Assembly: GCF_025562755.1 (NCBI RefSeq)
Contig: NZ_CP103300.1
Coordinates: 372,001-436,000 of the forward strand
Reading direction: 5' to 3'
From: Endozoicomonas euniceicola
Lineage (GTDB): Bacteria > Pseudomonadota > Gammaproteobacteria > Pseudomonadales > Endozoicomonadaceae
DNA: 64,000 bases
Part shown: in pieces, positions 52,801-61,876 of the stretch
How the letters are laid out: every line of letters begins with the position of its first letter
Numbering within the stretch: the first letter of the stretch is position 1
Program-made: the position numbers and the translations under genes
Notes under the pieces: model-generated
Database searches by the model: none
What the model was told of the DNA's origin: nothing
Seen by the model: the letters and a program-made list of their open reading frames with translations, nothing else

Positions 52801-53629
52801 AATCCTGCTCCGGGTACTCCTTGTCGCCATAGACAATGATCAGTGGCTCAGGCTCGGCATCGAAGGTGTAATGAGTGCTGTCATTATCGTCATCGTCATC
52901 GTCACCATCACCGCCACTCCCGGAAGCCACCAGACTACCTGTGACGATACCTGCAATGTCCTTCAGAGCTTCGATATCCAAAAGTGCGAGGTAGCTTTGC
53001 GTCTGGATGTTGAGCAGTTTTTCGTACAAAGCAACCAGGCTGGCACTCCGGAGAATGTTGTCCCGGGTAATAACTACCCGCATAGAGGCATCACTGATAG
53101 AAACAACAGCGGCAGGATAAGGCGGTCTTTTAACAAGTCGCTGCCAGTTAGCAATCGCCTGATCCAGCTCTCCCTCAAGCCTGTTTCTTTTTCTGTCGTT
53201 TGCCTCTCTGGAAAAAGCATCGTCAGGAAGCAATCTGTTTTTTAACGGTGTTTTTAAAAAGGATGTCCGGGACGGTGATTCCGCCTGTAACGGGTTTTTG
53301 TGGCTTAATACGTTCCCGGGTCTGCCCGAAAAAACAACACCGGCGCTTCCGGCAGTTGAAAAAACGGTTGACAGGAAATAGAAAAGCAAACTGTCAGAGA
53401 AAAGAGAAAAAACTGCTCTGCTATCGTCAACAGGTTTAAAACATACCTGATCGCTGTCGGCTAAAAACGAATCAGCTAAAAACGCCTTTCCTGGAAAGCC
53501 TGCCGTTAAATCACTGACTGGTTTACAGATAACACCGTCGGTGGCAGCAAAAAGCGCTGAACTGGCAAACAGGAAGATAATAAAAAGTCGTAAAAAGTCA
53601 GCACTCAGAGATGTCAAGTAATTATGCAC
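49844..53629 (-). CDS. RING-H2/ankyrin protein 4, truncated by a mini-element (1261 residues)
   Basis: GTG start with AGGAGC upstream. It has the signal peptide, the helical region and a RING of the CSICKDDLGTIS type, followed by 18 complete ankyrin repeats. The frame then enters the element and ends NVKGCSIQ. Before the insertion the gene had 19 repeats. An extra codon pair in the acidic stretch (GDDDDDDNDS) shows slippage. Repeats 1-12 correspond to those of gene 2 with one unit duplicated. Only the final half repeat is lost, so the product may still fold, although the C-terminal cap is missing. Confidence 0.8.
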   Translation of the reverse strand: MHNYLTSLSADFLRLFIIFLFASSALFAATDGVICKPVSDLTAGFPGKAFLADSFLADSDQVCFKPVDDSRAVFSLFSDSLLFYFLSTVFSTAGSAGVVFSGRPGNVLSHKNPLQAESPSRTSFLKTPLKNRLLPDDAFSREANDRKRNRLEGELDQAIANWQRLVKRPPYPAAVVSISDASMRVVITRDNILRSASLVALYEKLLNIQTQSYLALLDIEALKDIAGIVTGSLVASGSGGDGDDDDDDNDSTHYTFDAEPEPLIIVYGDKEYPEQDSAEELIRKNLENKRQLLKILRKKMQQAIARGHGDLARILDNRIMLIAADLEYLTDLDTSATGITENDQGSPGILSFLRASLATDDRELWQRDDDALKQSLSQHHVNTDYQSILIVPGELTHEEALFYDWWRLTDAGLVYQALRRRLEQQLQLETDDISVSTKQTEFLVSGLETLVRQFRAMLSADLSSQYDERQVPHQEGGGQNQKKRKASSSEAAVSQEGSNSNVPRNKVSRGNKNESGWKKGDEGEEPPDNDKHTYSKTIDCSPCHGPCKKEKPEAGISVAGGRSTAAEGNEKLQGDKCSICKDDLGTISVVKTNCNHQYHLECIAGWLREQAPATALASRSCAYCRQKALPLVRVNGGKLDEDSEFCESLPLQACRAGDLETLQSLLNKNSSIANKKFRLAVSNSDISLLHAAVLNGHTKCLQPLIDAGAVVDAALRADGLTLLHIAADKGYTECLKVLIKAGAAVDAALTTNGATPLHLAAQGGHTECLKVLIKAGAAVDAALTTNGATPLHLAAQGGHTECLKVLIKAGAAVDAALTTNGATPLHIAAQCGHTGGVELLIKAGAAVDAVRTTDGTTPLYSAAKYGYTGCMELLIKAGAAVDAARTTFGDTPLHLSAYKGHNGCVELLIKARADVKATLTADGRIPLHFAAENNHTECVELLIKAGADVDAAQTTNGATPLHIAAQGGHTECVKVLIKAGAAVDATLTTDGTTPLHLAAEGGHIECVELLIKAGAAVDAARMTSGATPLHLAAHGGHIECVELLIKARAAVDAAWTTDGATSLHIAADKGHTECVELLIKAGAAVDAARTTFGDTPLHLAAQGGHTECVELLIKAGAAVDAALTTDGATPLSYAAENGHTGCVELLIKAGAGVDAALTADGSTPLYLAAENGHTGCVELLIKAGAGVDAALTTDGSTPLHIAAQGGHTGCVELLIKARAAVDATRTADGATPLHLATLKGRTGCVELLIKARVNVKGCSIQ

Positions 53630-53912
53630 CTTTAAGCTCCTGCCTACAGTTCGGAGTTATTGAAATTATGCACAAGACAACACTCAGCTAGTTCTCGTCC
53701 CAAAACGTAGCCACCTGATAATCAATAAAATTTGATCTGAAAATGAATGAAGCTCATCTGCTTTTTATAAACTATCTTTCCCGGAGCCTTTAATCACAAG
53801 TGACAGCAAAGGACAGCAAAGGACAGCAAAGGACAGCAAAAAAGAAAAGGCTTCAAATGCATAAAAAAAGCAATCAGCAGTGTAGTCTGAATTTCCTATG
53901 TACGGAACAAAA
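53630..53912. other. Leader region of gene 4
   Basis: Contains the ribosome binding site region, the second aattatgcac copy, the intact IS110 target (ctcgtcccaaaacgtagcc) and a 10-bp tandem repeat (gacagcaaag, four copies at 53801-53840, against two in other spacers). An AT-rich stretch (ctttttataaactat) near 53760 may hold the promoter; I could not define it. Confidence 0.5.
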
Positions 53913-54121
53913 AGCCTCTTCCAATATGAACGATGGAAGTTGTTGGGGAAGTACGGAGTACCGCCTTTATTCAAAAGACGCATGGTCAGCCTGATCAGAT
54001 GACCATGATCGCGCTGCACATCAAACACACCTTCGAACTTCCTGGAGTTTAAGAAGGTGGGCGGGGCGATAAAAATCAGGTCATAGTCGTTTTTATCCCG
54101 TTCAATCCACTTCAGGCGGTC
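53913..54121 (-). pseudogene. rlmL relic downstream of gene 5
   Basis: In frame it reads RLKWIERDKNDYDLIFIAPP, TFLNSRKFEGVFDVQRDHGH, LIRLTMRLLNKGGTPYFPNN. The catalytic DPPTF motif has become APPTF, consistent with loss of function. It continues into an unrelated hydrophobic frame and lacks both ends of the gene. Confidence 0.8.
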
Positions 54122-57100
54122 TTACCGTTCAAAGCGATGATTTACGTAGCACTGCAAGTCGTATTTAGCCAATTCTTGGTCTGACTGTTGACTACTCTCC
54201 TCGGCAGCGGTCAGAAGTTCCGCGCACCCGGTCTGGCCGTTCAGGTTAGCGATGCACAGAGGAGTCACACCATTCGTCGTCAGGGCAGCCTTAACATCCG
54301 CCTTGGCATTAATCAGAAGCTTCACGCACCCGGTACGACCTTTCAGGGCAGCGAGGTGCAGAGGAGTGGCACCATCCGCCGTCCGGGCAGCATCAACATC
54401 CGCCCCGGCCTTGATCAGAAGTTCCATGCATTCGGTATGACCGCCTTGGGCAGCGATGTGCAGATGAGTGGTACCATCCGTCGTCCGGGCAGCATCAACA
54501 TCCGCCCCAGCCTTGATCAGAAGTTCCACGCACCTGGTATGACCGTCTTGGGCAGCGATGTGCAGAGGAGTGACACCATCCGTCGGGGCAGCATCAACAA
54601 CCGCCCCAGCCTTGATCAGAAGTTCCACGCACTCAGTACGACCATTCTCGGCAGCGAAATACAGAGGAGTGACACCATCCATTGCCCGGCCAGCATCAAC
54701 AGCCGCCCCAGCCTTGATCAGAACTTTCAGGCACTCGGTATGACCTTTGTGGGCAGCGAGGTGCAGAGGAGTGGCACCATCCGTCGTCAGGGTAGCCTTA
54801 ACATCCGCCCCGGCCTTGATCAGAACTTTCAGGCACTCGGTATAACCTTGGGCAGCGAGGTGCAGAGGAGTGGCACCATCCGTCGTCAGGGTAGCCTTAA
54901 CATCCGCCCCGGCCTTGATCAGAACTTTCAGGCACTCGGTATAACCTTGGGTAGCGAGGTGCAGAGGAGTGGCACCATCCGTCGTCCGGGCAGCATCAAC
55001 ATCCGCCCCAGCCTTGATCAGAAGTTCCACGCACCTGGTATGACCGTCTTGGGCAGCGATGTGCAGAGGAGTGACACCATCCGTCGGGGCAGCATCAACA
55101 ACCGCCCGAGCCTTGATCAGAAGTTCCACGCACTCAGTATGACCATTCTCGGCAGCGAAATACAGAGGAGTGACACCATCCATTGCCCGGCCAGCATCAA
55201 CAGCCGCCCCAGCCTTGATCAGAACTTTCAGGCACTCGGTATGACCTTTGTGGGCAGCGAGGTGCAGAGGAGTGGCACCATCCGTCGTCAGGACAGCATC
55301 AACAACCGCCTCGGCGTTGATCAGAAGTTCCACGCACTGCTTATGACCATTCAGGACAGCAGCGTGCAACAAACTGATGCCGGAACCCGAAACAGCTGAA
55401 CGAAACTGTTTATTGGCAATACTACTGTTCTTATTCAGCAGACTCTGCAGCGTTTCCAAATCCCCGGCACGACAAGCTTGCAGAGGCAGGGATTCACAAA
55501 ATTCAGAGTCTTCATCGAGCTTGCCGCCGCCCACTCGCACGAGCGGCAAAGCTTTTTGCCGACAATAAGCACACCGTGATGCAAGAGCCTTAGCCGGACC
55601 CTGCTCCCTAAGCCATCCGGCAATGCACTCCAGATGATATTGGTGATTACAGTTCGTCTTGACGACCGAAATACCTCCTAAGTCATTCATGCAGATGGAG
55701 CACCTGTCGCCCTGTAACTTCTCATTTCCTTCTGCAGCGGTTGAGCGCCCCCCCGCTACTGAAATGCCAGCTTCTGGCTTTTCCTTTTTGCAAGGTCCGT
55801 GGCAAGGTGAGCAGTCGATAGTCTTGCTGTATGTATGTTTATCGTTGTCGGGTGGCTCTTCCCCCTCATCGCCTTTCTTCCAGCCACTCTCATTTTTATT
55901 GCCCCGGGAAACTTTGTTTCGGGGGACGTTTGAATTTGAGCCTTCTTGACTGTCTGCTGCCTCAGATGAACTGGCTTTGCTTTTTTTCTGATTCTGGCCT
56001 CCGCCTTCCTGATGGGGTACCTGCCTCTCATCGTACTGGCTTGAAAGATCAGCTGACAACATCGCCCGGAACTGACGCGCCAGCGTTTCAAGACCAGAAG
56101 CCAGAAACTCAGTTTGTTTTGTTGACACGCTAATGTCGTCTGTTTCCAGCTGCAACTGCTGTTCCAGCCGTCTTCTCAATGCCTGGTAAACCAAACCCGC
56201 GTCCGTAAGTCGCCACCGGTCGTAGAACAGGGCTTCTTCATGTGTCAGCTCACCGGGAACAATGAGAATGCTCTGATAGTCAGTGTTTACCTGGTGTTGA
56301 GACAGCGCCTGTTTCAGGGCGTCATCATCACGCTGCCACAGCTCCCGGTCATCAGTAGCCAGCGATGCCTTCAGGAATGACAAAATCCCCGGGGAACCCT
56401 GATCGTTTTCCGTTATTCCGGTTGCGGATGTATCCAAATCAGTCAGGTATTCAAGGTCAGCGGCAATCAGCATGATCCTGTTATCAAGAATCCGGGCCAG
56501 GTCACCATGACCCCGGGCTATGGCCTGTTGCATTTTTTTTCGGAGGATTTTTAACAGTTGTCGTTTATTTTCCAGATTCTTCCTGATCAGTTCTTCCGCT
56601 GAATCCTGCTCCGGGTACTCCTTGTCGCCATAGATAATGATCAGTGGCTCAGGCTCGGCATCGAAGGTGTAATGAGTGCTGTCATTATCGTCATCGTCAC
56701 CATCACCGCCACTCCCGGAAGCCACCAGACTACCAGTGACGATACCTGCAATGTCCTTCAGAGCTTCGGTATCCAAAAGTGCGAGGTAGCTTTGCGTCTG
56801 GATGTTGAGCAGTTTTTCGTACAAAGAAACCAGGCTGACACTCCGGAGAATGTTGTCCCGGGTAATAACTACCCGCATAGAGGCATCACTGATAGAAACA
56901 ACAGCGGCAGGATAAGGCGGTCTTTTAACAAGTCGCTGCCAGTTAGCAATCGCCTGATCCAGCTCTCCCTCAAGCCTGTTTCTTTTTCTGTCGTTTGCCT
57001 CTCTGGAAAAAGCACCGTCAGGAAGCAATCTGTTTTTTAACAGTGTTTTTAAAAAGGATGTCCGGGACGGTGATTCCGCCTGTAACGGGTTTTTGTGGCT

Positions 57101-57424
57101 TAATACGTTTCCGGGTCTGCCCGAAAAAACAACACCGGCGCTTCCGGCAGTTGAAAAAACGGTTGACAGGAAATAGAAAAGCAAACTGTCAGAGAAAGGA
57201 GAAAAAACTGCCCTGCTATCGTCAACAGGCTTAAAACATACCTGACCTCTGTCGGCTAAAAATGAATCAGCTAAAAACGCCTTTCCTGGAAAACCTGCCG
57301 TTAAATCACTGACTGGTTTACAGATAACACCGTCGGTGGCAGCAAAAAGCGCTGAACTGGCAAACAGGAAGATAATAAAAAGTCGTAAAAAGTCAGCACT
57401 CAGAGATGTCAAGTAATTATGCAC
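54122..57424 (-). CDS. RING-H2/ankyrin protein 5 (1100 residues, 13 ankyrin repeats)
   Basis: GTG start with AGGAGC. It has the signal peptide and the RING variant CSICMNDLGGIS with CAYC. Among the 13 repeats, units 3-5 recur as 8-10, and units 6 and 7 are two-residue-short twins (ATPLHLATQGYTECLK), an internal duplication. The usual stop after SDQ is changed (TAA to GAA), so the protein continues with ELAKYDLQCYVNHRFER into the spacer and stops just before the rlmL relic. The extension is probably neutral. Confidence 0.83.
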   Translation of the reverse strand: MHNYLTSLSADFLRLFIIFLFASSALFAATDGVICKPVSDLTAGFPGKAFLADSFLADRGQVCFKPVDDSRAVFSPFSDSLLFYFLSTVFSTAGSAGVVFSGRPGNVLSHKNPLQAESPSRTSFLKTLLKNRLLPDGAFSREANDRKRNRLEGELDQAIANWQRLVKRPPYPAAVVSISDASMRVVITRDNILRSVSLVSLYEKLLNIQTQSYLALLDTEALKDIAGIVTGSLVASGSGGDGDDDDNDSTHYTFDAEPEPLIIIYGDKEYPEQDSAEELIRKNLENKRQLLKILRKKMQQAIARGHGDLARILDNRIMLIAADLEYLTDLDTSATGITENDQGSPGILSFLKASLATDDRELWQRDDDALKQALSQHQVNTDYQSILIVPGELTHEEALFYDRWRLTDAGLVYQALRRRLEQQLQLETDDISVSTKQTEFLASGLETLARQFRAMLSADLSSQYDERQVPHQEGGGQNQKKSKASSSEAADSQEGSNSNVPRNKVSRGNKNESGWKKGDEGEEPPDNDKHTYSKTIDCSPCHGPCKKEKPEAGISVAGGRSTAAEGNEKLQGDRCSICMNDLGGISVVKTNCNHQYHLECIAGWLREQGPAKALASRCAYCRQKALPLVRVGGGKLDEDSEFCESLPLQACRAGDLETLQSLLNKNSSIANKQFRSAVSGSGISLLHAAVLNGHKQCVELLINAEAVVDAVLTTDGATPLHLAAHKGHTECLKVLIKAGAAVDAGRAMDGVTPLYFAAENGHTECVELLIKARAVVDAAPTDGVTPLHIAAQDGHTRCVELLIKAGADVDAARTTDGATPLHLATQGYTECLKVLIKAGADVKATLTTDGATPLHLAAQGYTECLKVLIKAGADVKATLTTDGATPLHLAAHKGHTECLKVLIKAGAAVDAGRAMDGVTPLYFAAENGRTECVELLIKAGAVVDAAPTDGVTPLHIAAQDGHTRCVELLIKAGADVDAARTTDGTTHLHIAAQGGHTECMELLIKAGADVDAARTADGATPLHLAALKGRTGCVKLLINAKADVKAALTTNGVTPLCIANLNGQTGCAELLTAAEESSQQSDQELAKYDLQCYVNHRFER

Positions 57425-57678
57425 CTTTAAGCTCCTGCCTACAGCTCAGAGTTATTGAAATTATGCACAAGACGGCACTCAGCTAGTTCCCGCCCAAAAA
57501 CGTAGCCACCTGATAATCGATAAAATTTGATCTGAGAATGAATGAAGCTCATCTGCTTTTTATAAACTATTTTTCCCGGAGCCTTTAATCACAAGTGACA
57601 GCAAAGGACAGCAAAAAAGAAAAGACCTCAAATGCGTAAAAAAAGCAATAAGCAGTGTAGTCTGAATTTCCTATGTAA
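57425..57678. other. Leader region of gene 5
   Basis: Same layout as the gene 4 leader but with two gacagcaaag units. It contains the uninterrupted target of mini-element C (cctatgtaagtcttc). Confidence 0.5.
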
Positions 57679-57893
57679 GTCTTCTCCAATATGAACGACG
57701 GAAGTTGTTGGAGAAGTACAGAGTACCGCCTTCATTCAAACGACGCATGGCCAGCCTGATCAGATGACCATGATCGCGCTGCGCATCAAACACGCCTTCG
57801 AACTTCCTGGAGTTTGAGAAGGTGGGCGGGTCGATAAAAATCGAGCCATAGTCGTTTTTATCCCGTTCAAAGCGATGATTTACTTAGCACTGC
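57679..57893 (-). pseudogene. rlmL relic downstream of gene 6
   Basis: Same fragment with FIDPPTFSNSRKFEGVFDAQ. The DPPTF motif is kept. It contains the empty site for mini-element B at its right edge. Confidence 0.75.
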
Positions 57894-57910
57894 AAGTCGT
57901 ATTTAGCCAG

Positions 57911-60900
57911 TTATTGGTCTGACGGTTGACAATTCTCCTCGGCAGCGGTCAGAAGTTCCGCGCACCCGGTCTGGCCGCTCCAGTTAGCGGTGCGCAGCGG
58001 AGTGTCACCATTCGTCGTCAGGGCAGCCTTAACATTCGCCCCAGCCTTGATCAGAAGCTCCACGCACCCGGTACGACCTTTCAGGGCAGCGATGTGCAGA
58101 GGAGTGATACCATCCGTCGTCCGGGCAGCATCAACAGCCGCCCCGGCCTTGATCAGAAGCTCCACGCACCCGGTACGACCTTTCAGGGCAGCGATGTGCA
58201 GAGGAGTGATACCAAACGTCGTCCGGGCAGCATCAACAGCCGCCCCGGCCTTGATCAGAAGTTCCATGCACTCGGTATGACCGCCTTGGGCAGCGAAGTG
58301 CAGAGGAGTGGCACCATCCGTCGTCAGGGTAGCCTTAACATCTGCCCCGGCCTTGATCAGAAGTTTCATGCACTCGGTATGACCGACTTGGGCAGCGATG
58401 TGCAGAGGAGTGACACCATCCGTCGTCCGGGCAGCATCAACAGCCGCCCCAGCCTTGATCAGAAGTTTCATGCACTCGATATGTCCGCCTTGGACAGCGA
58501 GGGGCAGAGAAGTGACACCATTCGTCGTCCGGGCAGCATCAACACCCGCCCCGGCCTTGATCAGAAGTTTCATGCACTCGATATGTCCGCCTTGGGCAGC
58601 GAGGTGCAGAGGAGTGTCACCATTCGTCGTCAGGGCAGCCTTAACATCCGCCCCGGCCTTGATCAGAACTTTCAGGCACTCGGTATAACCTTTGTAGGCA
58701 GCGATGTGCAGAGGAGTGGCACCATTTGTCGTCAGGGCAGCATCAATAGCCGCCTTGGCCTTGATCAGAAGCTCCACGCACTCGGTATGACCGACTTGGG
58801 CAGCGATGTGCAGAGGAGTGTCACCATCCGTCGTCCGGGCAGCATCAACAGCCGCCCCAGCCTTGATCAGAAGTTCCATGCACTCGATATGTCCGCCTTG
58901 GGCAGCGAGGTGCAGAGAAGTGACACCATCCGTCGTCCGGGCAGCATCAACATCCGCCCCGGCCTTGATCAGAAGCTCCACGCACCCGGTATGACCGCCT
59001 TGGGCAGCGATGTGCAGAAGAGTGTTACCATTCGTCGTCCGGGCAGCCTTAACATCCGCCCCGGCCTTGATCAGAAGTTCCATGCCCCTGGTATGACCGC
59101 CTTGGGCAGCGCAGTGCAGGGGAGTGACACCATCCGTCGTCAGGGTAGCCTTAATATCCGCCCCGGCCTTGATCAGAACTTTCAGGCACTCGGTATAACC
59201 TTTGTAGGCAGCGATGTGCAGAAGGGGGAGACCATCTGCCCTCAGGGCAGCACCAACAACTGCCCCGGCATCAATCAAGGTTTGCAAGCACTCCGTATGA
59301 CCATTCAGGACAGCAGCGTGCAACAAACTGATCCCGGAACCCGAAACAGCTGAACGAAATTTTTTATTGGCAATACTACTGTTCTTATTCAGCAGACTCT
59401 GCAGCGTTTCCAAATCCCCCGCACGACAAGCTTGCAGAGGCAGGGATTCACAAAATTCAGAGTCTTCATCGAGCTTGCCACCGTTCACTCGCACTAGCGG
59501 CAAGGCTTTTTGTCGACAATAAGCACACGAACGTGATGCAAGAGCCGTAGCCGGAGCCTGCTCCCTAAGCCATCCGGCAATGCACTCCAGATGATATTGG
59601 TGATTACAGTTCGTCTTGACGACCGAAATAGTGCCTAAGTCATCCTTGCAGATGGAGCACTTGTCACCCTGTAACTTCTCATTTCCTTCTGCAGCGGTTG
59701 AGCGCCCCCCCGCTACTGAAATACCAGCTTCTGGCTTCTCTTTTTTGCAAGGTCCGTGGCAAGGTGAGCAGTCGATGGTCTTACTGTATGTATGTTTATC
59801 GTTGTCGGGTGGCTCTTCCCCCTCATCGCCTTTCTTCCAGCCACTCTCATTTTTATTGCCCCGGGGAACTTTGTTTCGGGGGACGTTTGAATTTGAGCCT
59901 TCTTGACTGCCTGCTGCCTCAGATGAACTGGCCTTGCGTTTTTTCTGATTCTGGCCTCCGCCTTCCTGATGGGGTACCTGCCTCTCATCGTACTGGCTTG
60001 AAAGATCAGCTGACAACATAGCCCGGAACTGACGCACCAGTGTTTCAAGACCAGAAACCAGAAACTCAGTTTGTTTTGTTGACACGTTAATGTCGTCTGT
60101 TTCCAGCTGCAACTGTTGTTCCAGCCGTCTTCTCAATGCCTGGTAAACCAAACCCGCGTCCGTAAGTCGCCACCGGTCGTAGAACAGGGCTTCTTCATGC
60201 GTCAGCTCACCGGGAACAATGAGAATGCTCTGATAGTCAGTGTTTACGTGGTGTTGAGACAGCGCCTGTTTCAGGGCGTCATCATCACGCTGCCACAGCT
60301 CCCGGTCATCAGTAGCCAGCGATGCCTTCAGGAATGACAAAATCCCCGGGGAACCCTGATCGTTTTCCGTTATTCCGGTTGCGGATGTATCCAAATCAGT
60401 CAGGTATTCAAGGTCAGCGGCAATCAGCATAATCCTGTTATCAAGAATCCGGGCCAGGTCACCATGACCCAGGGCTATGGCCTGTTGCATTTTTTTTCGG
60501 AGGATTTTTAACAGTTGTCGTTTATTTTCCAGATTCTTCCTGATCAGTTCTTCCGCTGAATCCTGCTCCGGGTACTCCTTGTCGCCATAGGCAATGATCA
60601 GTGGCTCAGGCTCGGCATCGAAGGTGTAATGAGTGCTGTCATTATCGTTATCGTCACCATCACCGCCACTCCCGGAAGCCAACAGACTACCTGTGACGAT
60701 ACCTGCAATGTCCTTCAGAGCTTCGGTATCCAAAAGTGCGAGGTAGCTTTGTGTCTGGATGTTGAGCAGTTTTTCGTACAAAGCAACCAGGCTGGCGCTC
60801 TGGAGAATGTTGTCCCGGGTAATAACTACCCGCATAGAGGCATCACTCACAGAAACAACAGCGGCAGGATAAGACGGTCTTTTAACAAGTCGCTGCCAGT

Positions 60901-61381
60901 TAGCAATCGCCTGATCCAGCTCTCCCTCAAGCCTGTTTCTTTTTCTGTCGTTTGCCTCTCTGGAAAAAGCACCGTCAGGAAGCAATCTGTTTTTTAACAG
61001 TGTTTTTAAAAAGGATGTCCGGGACGGTGATTCCGCCTGTAACGGGTTTTTGTGGCTTAATACGTTTCCGGGTCTGCCCGAAAAAACAACACCGGCGCTT
61101 CCGGCAGTTGAAAAAACGGTTGACAGGAAATAGAAAAGCAAACTGTCAGAGAAAGGAGAAAAAACTGCTCTGCTATCGTCAACAGGTTTAAAACATACCT
61201 GACCGCTGTCGGCTAAAAACAAATCAGCTAAAAACGCCTTTCCTGGAAAACCTGCCGTTAAATCACTGACTGGTTTACAGATAACACCGTCGGTGGCAGC
61301 AAAAAGCGCTGAACTGACAAACAGGAAGGTAATAAAAAGTCGTAAAAAGTCAGCACTCAGAGATGTCAAGTAATTATGCAC
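57911..61381 (-). CDS. RING-H2/ankyrin protein 6 (1156 residues, 15 ankyrin repeats)
   Basis: GTG start with AGGAGC. The N-terminal 640 residues are nearly the same as in gene 2 (shared variants ILQSASLVALYEK, SLLASGSGG and IIAYGDKEYP). The repeats instead resemble those of gene 7 (AAYKGYTECLKVLIKAGADI, AAQVGHTECVELLIKAKAAI). The last two full units are an identical pair (ITPLHIAALKGRTGCVELLI). The C terminus is shared with gene 3 (NWSGQTGCAELLTAAEENCQ). RING: CSICKDDLGTIS, CNHQYHLEC, CAYC. The mosaic structure points to gene conversion within the array. Confidence 0.83.
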   Translation of the reverse strand: MHNYLTSLSADFLRLFITFLFVSSALFAATDGVICKPVSDLTAGFPGKAFLADLFLADSGQVCFKPVDDSRAVFSPFSDSLLFYFLSTVFSTAGSAGVVFSGRPGNVLSHKNPLQAESPSRTSFLKTLLKNRLLPDGAFSREANDRKRNRLEGELDQAIANWQRLVKRPSYPAAVVSVSDASMRVVITRDNILQSASLVALYEKLLNIQTQSYLALLDTEALKDIAGIVTGSLLASGSGGDGDDNDNDSTHYTFDAEPEPLIIAYGDKEYPEQDSAEELIRKNLENKRQLLKILRKKMQQAIALGHGDLARILDNRIMLIAADLEYLTDLDTSATGITENDQGSPGILSFLKASLATDDRELWQRDDDALKQALSQHHVNTDYQSILIVPGELTHEEALFYDRWRLTDAGLVYQALRRRLEQQLQLETDDINVSTKQTEFLVSGLETLVRQFRAMLSADLSSQYDERQVPHQEGGGQNQKKRKASSSEAAGSQEGSNSNVPRNKVPRGNKNESGWKKGDEGEEPPDNDKHTYSKTIDCSPCHGPCKKEKPEAGISVAGGRSTAAEGNEKLQGDKCSICKDDLGTISVVKTNCNHQYHLECIAGWLREQAPATALASRSCAYCRQKALPLVRVNGGKLDEDSEFCESLPLQACRAGDLETLQSLLNKNSSIANKKFRSAVSGSGISLLHAAVLNGHTECLQTLIDAGAVVGAALRADGLPLLHIAAYKGYTECLKVLIKAGADIKATLTTDGVTPLHCAAQGGHTRGMELLIKAGADVKAARTTNGNTLLHIAAQGGHTGCVELLIKAGADVDAARTTDGVTSLHLAAQGGHIECMELLIKAGAAVDAARTTDGDTPLHIAAQVGHTECVELLIKAKAAIDAALTTNGATPLHIAAYKGYTECLKVLIKAGADVKAALTTNGDTPLHLAAQGGHIECMKLLIKAGAGVDAARTTNGVTSLPLAVQGGHIECMKLLIKAGAAVDAARTTDGVTPLHIAAQVGHTECMKLLIKAGADVKATLTTDGATPLHFAAQGGHTECMELLIKAGAAVDAARTTFGITPLHIAALKGRTGCVELLIKAGAAVDAARTTDGITPLHIAALKGRTGCVELLIKAGANVKAALTTNGDTPLRTANWSGQTGCAELLTAAEENCQPSDQ

Positions 61382-61639
61382 CTTTAAGCTCCTGCCTACA
61401 GCTCGGAGTTATTGAAATTATGCACAAGACGGCTCTCAGCTAGTTCTCGTCCAAAAACGTAGCCACCTGATAATCGATAAAATTTGATCTGAGAATGAAT
61501 GAAGCTCATCTGCTTTTTATAAACTATCTTTCCCGGAGCCTTTAATCACAAGTGACAGCAAAGGGCAGCAAAAAAGAAAAGACCTCAAATGCGTAAAAAA
61601 AGCAATCAGCAGTGTAGTCTGAATTTCCTATGTACGGAA
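61382..61639. other. Leader region of gene 6
   Basis: Same features as the other leaders, with gacagcaaag partly changed to gggcagcaaa. No gene seen. Confidence 0.5.
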
Positions 61640-61853
61640 CAAAAAGCCTCTTCCAATATGAACGATGGAAGTTGTTGGGGAAGTACAGAGTACCGCCTTT
61701 ATTCAAACGACGCATGGTCAGCCTGATCAGATGACCATGATTGCGCTGCACATCAAACACACTTTCGAACTTCCTGGAGTTTGAGAAGGTGGGCGGGTCG
61801 ATAAAAATCGGCCATAGTCGTTTTTATCCCGTTCAAAGCGATGATTTACGTAG
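61640..61853 (-). pseudogene. rlmL relic downstream of gene 7
   Basis: Contains VFDVQRNHGHLIRLTMRRLN and KGGTLYFPNNFHRSYWKRL. A one-base deletion near 61810 (aaaatcggccatagtcg against aaaatcgagccatagtcg) breaks the frame before the DPPTF region, so this copy is clearly dead. Confidence 0.75.
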
Positions 61854-61876
61854 CACTGCAAGTCGTATTTAGCCAG

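Noticed and set aside
53765..54028. Frame starting MFDVQRDHGHLIRL as a new small gene
   Set aside because: The start codon is internal to the rlmL-like fragment; the homology continues upstream of it and the tail is unrelated hydrophobic sequence, so this is a relic.
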